Both the position numbers and the translations under genes were made by a program. The notes beneath the pieces are model-generated. The model had not been told where the DNA came from, made no database searches, and was given only the letters and a program-made list of their open reading frames with translations. Of a stretch of DNA of 64,000 bases, positions 20,957 through 31,838 are shown piece by piece. This stretch comes from Ilyonectria destructans. Its lineage: Eukaryota; Ascomycota; Sordariomycetes; Hypocreales; Nectriaceae. The stretch covers positions 1,798,001-1,862,000 of the forward strand of contig JAHEWK010000002.1 in NCBI GenBank assembly GCA_020740775.1. Direction: 5' to 3'. The first letter of the stretch is position 1; every line of letters starts with the position of its first letter.

Positions 20957-23900
20957 ATGAGTCAACCGCAGAAGCATGTGGTGGTCGTGGGACTGGGCAT
21001 GGTCGGTATTTCTTTCATGTAAGTGGAGCCATCTTGATCGAAGACGTCCCTCAATGAGCAGCTCGCCTAACAATTCCTCAGTGAGAAGCTGTTGAAGTAC
21101 GATGCAAAGACAAGGGAATACAACATCACTGTCCTCGGCGATGAACCCCACCTGGCCTACAATCGAGTCGGCCTCACGAGTTTCTTCGAGCACCGAAAAA
21201 TTGAAAATCTCTACCTCAATCCTGCAGAATGGGTACGTATAACAGCAGCATCATCCACAGCAATTTACGCGGTGCTAACAATACGACAGTATCAAGAAGC
21301 TCCCAAAGGTGCCTTGAATTGCCACGTCAACACCAAAGCCACCAGCATCAACTCAGAAGCCAAGACCGTCGCCTGCGCAAACGGTCAAGTCTACTCGTAC
21401 GACATCCTCGTCCTAGCCACCGGCTCTGACGCTCTCCTCCCTCGCGAACTCCCAGGTCACGACGCCACCGGTATCTTCGTCTACCGGACCATCAACGATC
21501 TGACCAGCCTCATCGACTTTGCCGACACAAGAACAGGAACCAATGCGGTTGTCGTCGGCGGAGGCCTGCTGGGCCTGGAAGCCGCCAAGGCCATGTTGGA
21601 TCTGGAGCGCTACAGCAAAATTAGCCTACTTGAACGTGCCAAATGGGTTCTCAGCAGACAGCTAGATGCGGATGCTGGCAAGATGGTCATCGACCAGGTC
21701 CGCATGCTAGGAGTGGACATCATGCTGAGCAAGCGCGTGGCAAGCATCAAAACTGATGAGAGCAATAACCTCACGGGCGTTGTCTTCGAAGACGGAGAGG
21801 AAATTGACTGCTCAACACTCTGCTTTGCCATTGGTGTCAAGGCCAGGGATGAGTTGGCTCGAGTATCCGGTCTCGAATGCGCTCAGCGAGGCGGCATCGT
21901 CGTTGACGACGGTCTGAAAACCAACATCCCAGACATTTACGCCGTCGGCGAGTGCGCAAGCTGGAAAGGCCAAACCTACGGCCTGATAGGCCCCGGCATC
22001 GAGATGGCAGATGTCCTCGCCTTCAACCTCACCCAGGCCAAGCTTCACTCGCCCCGAACTTTTAAGCGGCCCGACCTCAGCACGAAGCTCAAGCTCCTCG
22101 GGGTCGACGTCGCCAGCTTTGGCGACTGCTTCGCTGATGTCAATGGGCCCCTGTCTCTCCCGCCCAAATTCGCAAAGACGTTACGAGATGGGAACGGCGC
22201 GCAATTGACGAACGGTGCTGCTGCCGCCGCCGCTGCTGCGTCTGTTCAGGCCCTGACTTACAGAGATCCCTTTCTGAATGTGTACAAAAAGTACATCTTC
22301 ACCAAGGACGGCAAGTATCTCCTCGGCGGCATGATGATTGGCGACACCAAAGACTACGTCAAGCTCGTCCCCATGGTCAAAGCCATGAAAGAATTGGACA
22401 TGCCTCCAAGCGAGCTCATCCTCGGCGCCAAAAATGACGGCGACGACGGTGATGACCTCCCAGATGACGCCCAGATCTGCTCCTGTCACAACGTCACCAA
22501 GGGCGATGTAGTTGCCGTCGTCAAGGACGGTTCCTGCAAGGACCTTGCCAGTATCAAGTCATGCACCAAAGCCGGCACGGGTTGTGGTGGCTGCATGCCT
22601 CTGGTGACAACCATCTTCAACAAGACCATGGCGGCCATGGGCAACGAGGTCAAGAACCACGTCTGCTCGCACTTCAACTACTCTCGGGTGGATCTATACA
22701 ACATCGTCATGGTAAAACGCCTCAAGTCTTTGAAGGAGGTGATGAGAGAAGTCGGCAACGACAAGGCGAGTCTCGGTTGCGAGCTGTGCAAACCTGCTGT
22801 GGCGAGCATCATGGCGTCGCTGTGGAATAAGCATGTCATGGATAAAACCACCTACGGTCTACAAGACACCAACGATCGATTCTTGGGCAACATCCAGCGC
22901 GATGGAACCTACTCCGTCGTCCCCCGGATATCCGGCGGCGAGATCACGCCGGACAAGCTCCTGGCCATCGCTCAAGTGGCCAAGAAGTACAACCTCTACA
23001 CAAAGATCACCGGAGGTCAGCGCATAGACTTGTTCGGCGCCAAGAAACACGAACTCCTCGACATCTGGGGCGAGCTCGTTGCTGCAGGCATGGAATCCGG
23101 CCACGCCTACGCCAAGTCGCTCCGGACCGTCAAGAGCTGCGTCGGATCGACATGGTGCCGGTTCGGCATCGGCGACAGTGTCGGCATGGCAGTGCGGTTG
23201 GAGGAGCGCTACAAGAGTGTTCGCGCGCCGCACAAGATCAAGGGAGGTGTAAGCGGATGTGTGCGAGAGTGTGCCGAAGCCCAGAGCAAGGAGTAAGTCC
23301 CCCCTGTTGACAATCTCATCTCAAGTCCCCTCTCAGGTAACTAACACGTCGATAGTTTCGGTTTGATCGCCACGGAAAAGGGCTTCAACATCTTCATCGG
23401 CGGCAACGGCGGTGCAAAGCCACGACACGCCGAGCTCTTGGCCAAGGACGTGCCCCCAGCTGAGGTTGTCCCGATCCTGGACCGCTACCTGATGTTCTAC
23501 ATCCGCACGGCCGACAAGCTGCAGCGCACTGCGCGCTGGGTCGAGAACCTCCCCGGCGGTCTCAAGTACCTGCAGGAAGTCATCCTCGAGGACAAGCTCG
23601 GCATCTGCGCGTCGCTCGAGGCGCAGATGAACGAGCTCGTCGACAGCTTCTTCGACGAGTGGGCCGAGGCGATCCGCACGCCCGCCATCGCCGCCAAGTT
23701 CCGGCAGTTCCACAACACCAGCGACACGCTCGCCAACATGGAGGTCGAGCAGGACCGCGACCAGAGCCGGCCCGTGTTCTGGGCCGGCGAGTCGGCGGCC
23801 GAGGACTTCAAGGGCCTTCGAGACCGCTGGTCGACCACGTCGTGGCAGCCCGTCATCGAGTCGTCGTACTTTGACGGCGCCGACGAGCTGCCCAACGGCA

Positions 23901-24460
23901 TTTCGGCGACCATCAAGCGCGGAGACACGCAGCTTGCTGTCTGGCGCATCCAAGGCACATACTACGCCACGCAGCAGATGTGCCCGCACAAGCGCGCCTT
24001 CATCCTCTCCGACGGCCTCGTCGGCCAGGAGCCGTGCAACAAGTCTACCAACGGCAACGGGGATGCCACCAACGGCAACGGGGATGCACCCAGCAGCACG
24101 ACTTCCCCATGGGTCTCGTGCCCGCACCACAAGCGCAACTTTGACCTGGGCAACGGGTCCTGCAAGACGGACGAGGCCCTCTCCATCGCCACGTTCCCCG
24201 CCGAGGCTCGGCCAGACGGCATGCTCTACCTAAGACTGCCTCCAGTCGAAGAGCTGGATGCGGCGCTGGGCACCAAGAAGTGGATGGTCAAGCAGGGCGA
24301 GAGCAACGCGGCCGCCCCGATGAAGGAACTGGACAAGCGCATCAAGTTTGTCGGGCTGAGGGGCAAGAAGCCCGGCGTGCGGCCCATCGCCGGGACAAAG
24401 ATGATAAAGCCCGTCGAGCTGATGACGGGCGGTGGATGCGGAAGTGCGCCGGAATGGTAG
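20957..24460 (+). CDS. niiA: Assimilatory nitrite reductase [NAD(P)H], siroheme type with C-terminal Rieske domain
   Basis: Exons 20957-21018, 21082-21232, 21290-23292 and 23356-24460 give 1106 aa, typical of the fungal enzyme. It reduces nitrite to ammonium in the cytosol. Domains in order: an FAD/NAD(P) disulfide-reductase-like module from [10 protein letters not shown] at residues 8-17, with a second nucleotide loop [15 protein letters not shown]; a BFD-type [2Fe-2S] domain (CSC from residue 468, CGGC from 503); and a second Cys pair CELC near 568. Next come the sulfite/nitrite reductase half-domains with 4Fe-4S/siroheme cysteines (C688, C694, C728, C732). A Rieske domain follows, with CPH at 948 and CPHH at 994. 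The Rieske loop holds a duplicated TNGNGDA insert. Its neighbour sre1 converges on it, and upstream NirA- and GATA-type sites suggest nitrate induction. Confidence 0.96.
24047..24088 (+). repeat. In-frame 21-bp tandem duplication in nitrite reductase
   Basis: Two adjacent 21-bp units differ only at the last base and encode TNGNGDA twice. They lie between the two Rieske ligand pairs, in a loop that can vary in length. Confidence 0.85.
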
Positions 24461-25154
24461 TGACGCAATAGACTTGGAGTTTAGATGGTTGAGACGACAT
24501 GCATCACAGGGTTCTTTGGATAGCATCGGAAAGTGGGTTGAGATTCGATCATGGGTTTTTTTTTGTATGGGATACCTCCTTCGTTGTGCGGAATTAAGTG
24601 AATATACCCTCAACAGACCTCCAAATCCGAATGGCCGTGACACATTCATGCGTCTTTGTCCCAGTTGTTGATTAGATAGACTCCAAGTACCATTCCACGG
24701 ACGCCTCCTTGATACCAAGACTGCCCGATACTCGTGAGCCAACCAGTCGGCCAGCTATCCATCCCCTTCACTATCTGAGAACTCACGTCTCAGCCTCGAG
24801 TTTCGAAGGAACACGAAGACGAAAATATGAAACATTGTAATGAAAAGTAAAAATGAAAGTAGTCGTAGAAACTCTGGGCACAGGTTCCTGTCGCTGTGCC
24901 AATTCCTTAGGAAAATCCCCTCTTCCTCCGTCCTGTATCGTCCTTTTTATCCGTTGCCGACAGTAACTCCAGAACCCAAGAGAGCCCACCTTCTAGAAAA
25001 CAGATACCCATGATCGTACAGAAGTCATCTCAGAAGAAGAACGAACACAAAAAGGAAACGTGTAGAAGTGGTCAAGTAGAGCATTTGCGGGAGATTTCGT
25101 TCGTGGGGTCCCTTCGCGGGGTTCCAAGATCCGTCAGTCCCAGTCCACTCCACT
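24461..25154. other. Convergent 3' region of nitrite reductase and sre1
   Basis: About 690 bp without a gene, between two converging reading frames. A run of nine T occurs near 24556. Nothing else was recognised. Confidence 0.5.
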
Positions 25155-28100
25155 TCAACACCCATCATCTTCGCATTCGCTCAGGCTTCCGTATCCGGTA
25201 TCGGATTCCATGCCCATCACGCTCTTGGTGATCATCAGACATCGGTCGACTACTTTTCCTCGGATCTCCGACGGCACACCGCACTTTTCTCCTGGGACAC
25301 CTCCCATCCAGAGACGAAGTCCACCTGCAAGTCGCTCCAGCGAAGGCTGAAACGTCTCTGCCGCATTCTTGTGCTCGTAAAGCTCCTCCATCAACTGGAG
25401 GGCCGCCGTGCAGCCGAGAAGCGACATCTGAGATGCGTTGCCTCGAGTCATGACAGACTCGATCACGCGCAGGCCCTTGTTGGGGGTGCCAGCCGTGCTT
25501 TCGGCTCGTCGAAGGTGAGCGATGGCCGTTGCACACCGCAATGCGAGACGAAGATCCGGGGTTGACGCCTGCAGGCTCGAGTCGATGATGGTCGAGGAAG
25601 CGCCAACCAGGCTATCCTCCCTCTCGGTTCCCAAGGACTGTAGGGCCGCAGCGATGTTTTTGCCACGAGCCTTGTTATCCAAGACTGCACGCGCCACAAC
25701 AGCACGAGCTTCGGCAGAAGATCCAATGGGAGCAGTCCCGACTGCCAGGTTGATATCCTCGGCATTAGTAGCCAAGAACTCTTTATCCTTATCCATAGTA
25801 GCAACCAGTGTGCGGTGCAGTTTTTGGATCGACCACCAAGCCGCAACAGCATCCATCGGCGATCCAATAGCGGTATCATCGACAACATCGTCCATTCCGT
25901 CCATGGGTGTCGTAATGTTAGAATCCGTTTCGGTGTTAAATGCCAGGTTGTGCGCGCGCTGGGTCACGTCATCGTTGAGAACGTCATCGCTCTCCTGTTC
26001 AACAAGCACGGCAAGGTGTGGTGGCAGTTCATCTTCGTGTTGCTCCGTTGATCCGATGCGATGCTGAATGAGTAGCCGGTTAAGTTGCCGCGCCTCATTC
26101 CACATGGTCCGTGCCAGCTTGGCAGAAATCGCGTTACTGACGCCCAGGTGCAGCCTGTTTTGGCTGAGATCCCAGAGAAGCACGCGGATGTGCAAGGCCT
26201 TGAGCATGAGTCGGATAGGAGAGTTGGGGAGAGTGCCAGACGCGAGAAGGGTGAGAACCAGGCGGCTCTTATTAATCTCAACATCTCCACCAGCTAGTTG
26301 AGAGTCAAGGGCAATGCACCAGGCTTTGACACGGGCAGTCTCTTGCTCCTCGGTCAGGCCAGTGAGCATTTGGTATCCGTGGATGCCAATGGCGTTGCGC
26401 ATGCTCAGTTTGAGCGTCTTGAGCATCAGGGCAGCCGCCTCAAGGAAAAAGTTATGGCGAGGAATCCAGACAGTCTGGATGGCGGTGAGCCATGCTTGCT
26501 GTCGTACGTGAATTGGCGAGGCTAGAGAAGGAGCCGCCTGCAAGACTCCAACCTGTGACTTCTTCGATTTCTGCTGTGTTTGGGTGAAAAGTGAGGGTAC
26601 AAAGACCCATAAGAATGTGCCGAGGAGCAAGAGGACTCGGAGTGAGGTGTGGACATGGTATCCCATAAAGTTGAGATCCAAGCTTGAGGCGACGCCCCGC
26701 AGGAGGTGAAGTGGTACGGCCAAGAGACCGCGGCCCTCCGTCTCCTTGTTACTAACCTCGTCTTCTCGAACGGCCTCCAAGAGCATCAGGCCCGCAAGAG
26801 AGCCGACCATGAGCTTGCCGAAGTACGGACCCGCATTGTTCCAGCGATTCTGTTGCATCTGCTGTTGCTGCTGAATCTGCTGTTGTCGAATAACAGCGGG
26901 GTTACCACCGCGGTAAGGTTGCTGAGGCACAGGATACGGCTGGCCAGCAGCCATCTGCGCCGAAATAATTCGCTTCATATCCTCTGGTACCTGGATCATG
27001 CCCGCGGGCGGAGCGCTTCCGTCTGGCGAAGCCGACATGGGGGAGCCGACGAACTGTTGAGAATCTTGCGCGTACTGAATGGGCGTAGGGGGTTGCTGGA
27101 GGGGGCTGATCGCGCCATTCATCGCGCCGGCCATAAAGAGCTTTTCAAAGGCGGCGATTCTCGCTTGCATGGCGCTGTTTTCGTCGAGGAGTCGGTTGTT
27201 TCGCTTCTCGAGATGTCGGATGTATTCGGTCGCCTTGCTCAGCACCTAGATAGCGGATTAGCATCATGCCGCGGCGGGCATCGCGTCTCGACATCGACTT
27301 ACGGTGGCCTTGTTCAGCTTGTGGGCCGGGGTCAAACCATGAAGCTCTTCGCGGTCCTCGGTGGTGTCCTCTCCTCTAGCGCTCTTGGACATGATTCTCA
27401 GACTAGGGACGCTGTCTCGCAGAGCTGCGATCTTGTCGTTGAGGTTGGTTCGATAACGCTTTTCGATCATGTTGTGAGCCGTCTTCTTGATAGGTTGGTT
27501 GCCATCTTCGTCCTCCTCTTCTTCGTCTTCGAGATCAGCCGAAGACTTTCGCTTTCGGGACGCTTTGGAAGACATTTCAGCAAGATCTGGAGAAGAGAGA
27601 ATCCCCATCTTGGCCTCACCTGTCGCCGAGTCGGGGCTCGACGCGCTCTTGGGCGAGTTGTACTGGAGATGTGGCGGCATGGCGATGTTTCGGAGCTTCT
27701 CCTGCAGGGCAGGAGTCAGTGAGCTAAGAGCGCGCGGCAAGAAGTTGCTGTTGTCTGAGGGAGGGCCCTGTGCCACTGAGGGGTTCGAGGGGAGGGATCC
27801 AGCGTAGATGGAGTCGGGACTGAGAGTAGCGGGTGCAAGGCTGTCGAGGCCGGCGGAGACGGGAAGCTGCTGGAGTTGCAGTTGCTGATCCTGACCGAAG
27901 GGAATGTTCCAAGGGGAGGTCTGGTAGGTGGGCTGGGCGGGAGGAGCAGCGCTCGAGGGGTCGTACGAGTCGTAAGGGGGTGTGCCCGTGAATTGCCAGG
28001 CGTTGGCGGGAGCGGCGTAGTAAGGCTGGGGCGGAGGGTGGGAGTTGGAAGAGGACGAGTCGTTAGGAGGGAGAGAGGGGTCTGGCTTCACAACCGAGCC

Positions 28101-28193
28101 ATCATCGACGAAGCCGATATTTGGGTCTTGGAGCCCAAACAGGCTATTCGCATTGTCATGGTCGGCCATGTCAGAAAACCTAGAGCCAGGCAT
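25155..28193 (-). CDS. sre1: Sterol regulatory element-binding protein homologue (bHLH-zip, membrane-anchored)
   Basis: Exons 28193-27303 and 27245-25155 give 993 aa. A Ser/Pro/Tyr-rich N-terminus is followed by an acidic run and the basic region/helix 1 [16 protein letters not shown] from residue 240. It carries the Tyr that marks SREBPs among bHLH proteins. The long loop and helix 2 ([17 protein letters not shown]) cross the 56-bp intron. A Gln-rich stretch comes next, then two hydrophobic segments near residues 435-455 ([16 protein letters not shown]) and 499-517 ([19 protein letters not shown]). The long C-terminal part corresponds to the fungal SREBP C-terminal domain (DUF2014 type). SREBPs sit in the ER membrane and release the bHLH part when sterol or oxygen is low. 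An in-frame ATG eight codons downstream (28169) is an equally possible start. Confidence 0.93.
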
Positions 28194-30326
28194 GGCAGGC
28201 CCAGGACCATGCAGCGATGGGCTGATGGCTGGATGGGCACCACTGGAGGGGGCCCAGTTGTTGGGGTGACCCCGAAAGCCTTCGCGGTGAGAGCACCGAA
28301 GGGCTGGTAGGAATGGGATGGGCGAGTGGCGTGGGTGAGCCTGGGTGAGGTGAGCCTACGGAACTCCTCTCTATCGCGGGCTCGCGGGCTCACTGGCTCA
28401 CTGGCTCACACACTCAGCATTCAGCGCGCACAGCACACAGCACACAGCACCAATCTCTCGCTATCGGCGCGTGGTGTGTCGCTGGGCGGCGCAGTTCGGT
28501 GGTCGGATCTCAGGCTCGTGGGCTCTGGGTAGCAGCGGCGAGGGCGATTGCGGCGACGAGGGCGTGGACGAGGGTGAGAACGAGGGTGAGGTGGGATCGA
28601 CCGATGGCGGATGCGGCCGAACGTTCGATGGAAGGCCAGGGACTGGGGGCAGAGCGATCGCAAGCTCGCAATATGGTCTGACTGAGCCTCGGGGATAGAG
28701 AGCGCTTTGGTGATGGAGATGGGGGGGATGGGGGGATTGAGGGAGACGACGAGGCCTGCAGGGAATTCGATTTGAGGAGTGGACGAGGACGAACGGAAAT
28801 CGAACCATTATCAGCCCATACCAGGTGAGCCGGACCAAACCAGTCCAGCGCGAGGTTCCACTAGGGGCCAGTGCTTTGTTACAGTGCGTGTTAGCTGCGA
28901 GAGCCCGTCGGTTGCCCGCTATTGCTACGTAGCTGCGACCACACACTGCCACAGTGCAAGAAAGCCCTTCCAGCACGCCTCCGATTATCTAGCGCAACGC
29001 CTCCAGCACCAGACGGCCCGCCGCCAAGCATATCGCCCCCCCTCCCGCGGATACCATACGCTCTGAATGGGCTCTTGGGGCTCGGGGAGGTCCATGCCGT
29101 ACGTAGTGCGCTCTTGCGGGTGATCCAGGTGGGTAGCCGTAGCCGGCGTGGGATGTTAGGCTGGCGTCCCACAGTGTCCGTGGTGAGACACTCCTAAACA
29201 CACTGTGCAATTCAAACTTTTCACTCGGCCTGCTCCCGCCTGCTCCCGGCCGCTCCGTTCCCCGTTGTTCCCGCTGGGCACTCCGTGCGCCAGAAGCACC
29301 CATCGGGGATCCAGGGTTTTCAATATTGACGCCCCCTCCGATTAAGTCAAGCCCACCTTCTTAGCCTGCCCCTGCAGCGAGGCAGTTCAAACGGCGATTT
29401 GGCCTACCGCGACGCCTAACATGTACGATGATACGACCTGCCAGACCATGGTTTAACTTCCCATGCCTGTCATCGCGGACGTCCCTCTGAGGCCCGTCCC
29501 GCCTGCTTCTCGATGCTTGCGCTTTGTGGCGGTGCGGCAGGTATCGCATGGTCCAGCGCGTGGCATCCCACGTTTCCCACGTTGAGGCCATTCCTCCCCA
29601 GAGCCCAGACCCCAGGTGTCGGTCCTGGAGGATGTGGTCCCATGGATAGTAGAGACCCAGTCTATCCCTCACTCCCAGCACCGTCACAAACGACCGATCT
29701 CCGAGCTACCCAAAGAGGGAAGAGGTCGAGACCTTCGACGCACCCTCCCCTCAAATGGAATGCACACTGTCCTCCAAGAGCACGGGTACGGCGTTGCCAG
29801 ATAATACCCCGCCACCACCCGTCGGCGCCCTTTACCCGCGCTGTATCCCAAGCCAGATACAGTTAAATCGAACATCAAACTTTGCAATCAACGTATCGAT
29901 TTGTGATGTGGTCCTGGGTCGCAAATATTACACATCAACACTCGACAATACACGTCAATACAAAACACGTTTTAGATCCAGTTTAGTGACAGACGATTAG
30001 AAAGTGTATTCCCACCACTCCAACCCGTATCAACGGTGAGATGATGGTGGTAGGTGAGCTAAGACATGGTATACATTGATAAACGCTCTGATCCCCTCTT
30101 GCATATTCCTTCTCCATCTTCCCCTCCTGTCTGGATGAAGGCCATTGGTATACTTCGTGCGCAACATTGCCTACTAAAAAAATGAAATAAGTAGATCCGC
30201 GCGTCATAGCGCCATGATGATTGCCGTCTGGGGAAACGGGCGGTCGTTTAATATCTAAGAAAACCGGGGAACAAGAAATAAGAAAGAAATGAATGGAATC
30301 TTTCCCAACTCCCAGCCGTAGGTGGC
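28194..30326. promoter_or_regulatory. Long upstream region of sre1
   Basis: About 2.1 kb without a convincing gene. Positions 28385-28450 hold short tandem repeats (CTCACTGG and CACACAG units). The frames of 100-171 codons here have Arg/Pro/Ser-biased composition and no domain, so I treat them as chance. The region contains the sre1 promoter and leader on one side and the 3' end of the membrane-protein gene on the other. Confidence 0.5.
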
Positions 30327-31838
30327 TTACCAAACATCCTCGGAACTCTGGACCATGTTCAGAGTCGGAGTCTTTGGCACCATTCTCTTCATTCGCTTCC
30401 GGTCCTCTCTAGTCACCAATGACGGTGTCATGGGCATGCAAGGTGTGAACGGCTGGTAGGGCGAGTACGGCACCGCACCTGCGGTGTATGGGGTCATGGC
30501 GCCGCTGGGTGACATCGGTGCTTTTCTCTCAAACACCGTCTGCTTAGTAGTCTGACCAATGATGGTGGGAGAGTTCATGGACGGTTCGTAAGCACGCAGG
30601 GGCAGCGAGCCACCGGTTCGCACTGCCGAGGGGTTATTGGAGCGCTGGAACGTCTGTCCTGGCTTGGGCGATGCCGGGAGGGTTGGGAACCGAGCACCAG
30701 GCTTCGGGGATTGCGGAAGGCCGACCAGATGTGCCTGGGAGTGCTCCGAAGTGGCCGACTCAGGATCAACCTCAGTGGGCGCCTGGGAGGTGCTTCGGGT
30801 GTGGGTTTGGGAGACGGAAGGGAGCTGAGAACCGATACGCTCATCGATACTCTGGACACTCTGGGGCGAGATATCCGGCGTAGAAGGCACTGCGGGCCTG
30901 GAATAAACGGCTCCGAACGGGACCTGGTCGGTGGGGACCGGGGGCGGGGGTGCGGGCGCATAGTGTCGGGGCGGGATGGAGCTCAGCTCCTGCGACTCAT
31001 GCCGGGGAAAAGTGGCGGACTGAGGAGTCATGATGGGAGACGAGATGCTGACGCCCCTCATGGCCTTCTTCTTGGGCGATCGAAGAGCCGATAGGAGCGA
31101 GGAAGTCCTGGACTGGGTCTTGTCATCCCGGGAGAGGTTCAAGCCGGCCGGCTTAGATCGTTCCTTCTTGGACAAGGTCGTTCCGGTCGACTTCATGGAT
31201 CCGACCGAGGCCGAGCTGCGCGGGTGGTGAGAGCCAAGCGGCAGAGGAGCCTCATACAACTCTCCTCGCTTCTTGGCGTCTTCGTGCTCCAGCACGTGCT
31301 TGTACATTTCCTCGAGCTGTGACTGGGCCATGACTCTATCGGCGGCCACAATTCGTTGATCAACAAATTGGTTGACTCCTGGGGCACCAACGGTGGAAGT
31401 CGGTGAGGGGTGGACGTAAGGGTTGGGAGCGCCGAAGTCGTCCTTGGTCGGGGAAGGTAATGAGAAGTTCTGAACGGCTGGGACCTTGGTGTTGATGTTT
31501 AAGGGTCCAGTCTGGAAGTTCGGGACAGCGATATCCTTGTGTACGATAAAGTCGATTTCGTCGTTGCCGGCTGATAAGTGAGCGCGGCGCTTCTTGGAGA
31601 GGGCAAGTAAGCCGATGGCGACCAGCACCAGTGAAACAGCGTAAGCTCCAATGATACCACCGATCTGGGCGGGCAGATATTTCTTGTCTCGCAGAGGATC
31701 ACCAGAGGTGAGGGTATCGTCGTCTCGGGCGTCGAGCACCGAGGAGGGGTCAAGTTGGGCGAGCACAGAAGGTGAAAGGAATGGCAGGGACAGAAGCAGA
31801 GCGAGCAATGGTGAGAGTCGGGTAGCCTCAGGCGGCAT
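30327..31838 (-). CDS. Conserved fungal single-pass membrane protein of unknown function
   Basis: Single exon of 503 aa. A signal peptide (about residues 1-27, LLALLLSLPFLSPSVLA) is followed by a short lumenal or extracellular segment. One transmembrane helix follows at about 57-81 (IGGIIGAYAVSLVLVAIGLLAL), with KKRR marking the cytosolic side. The remaining 420 residues are Ser/Pro-rich and probably disordered, with many SP/TP sites and a poly-Pro stretch (PAPPPPVP). The C-terminus MVPKTPTLNMVQSSEDVW looks conserved-like. A type I protein with a long cytosolic tail could be a wall sensor or septation-associated protein, but I do not recognise the family. No intron is needed. Confidence 0.8.
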   Translation of the reverse strand: MPPEATRLSPLLALLLSLPFLSPSVLAQLDPSSVLDARDDDTLTSGDPLRDKKYLPAQIGGIIGAYAVSLVLVAIGLLALSKKRRAHLSAGNDEIDFIVHKDIAVPNFQTGPLNINTKVPAVQNFSLPSPTKDDFGAPNPYVHPSPTSTVGAPGVNQFVDQRIVAADRVMAQSQLEEMYKHVLEHEDAKKRGELYEAPLPLGSHHPRSSASVGSMKSTGTTLSKKERSKPAGLNLSRDDKTQSRTSSLLSALRSPKKKAMRGVSISSPIMTPQSATFPRHESQELSSIPPRHYAPAPPPPVPTDQVPFGAVYSRPAVPSTPDISPQSVQSIDERIGSQLPSVSQTHTRSTSQAPTEVDPESATSEHSQAHLVGLPQSPKPGARFPTLPASPKPGQTFQRSNNPSAVRTGGSLPLRAYEPSMNSPTIIGQTTKQTVFERKAPMSPSGAMTPYTAGAVPYSPYQPFTPCMPMTPSLVTREDRKRMKRMVPKTPTLNMVQSSEDVW

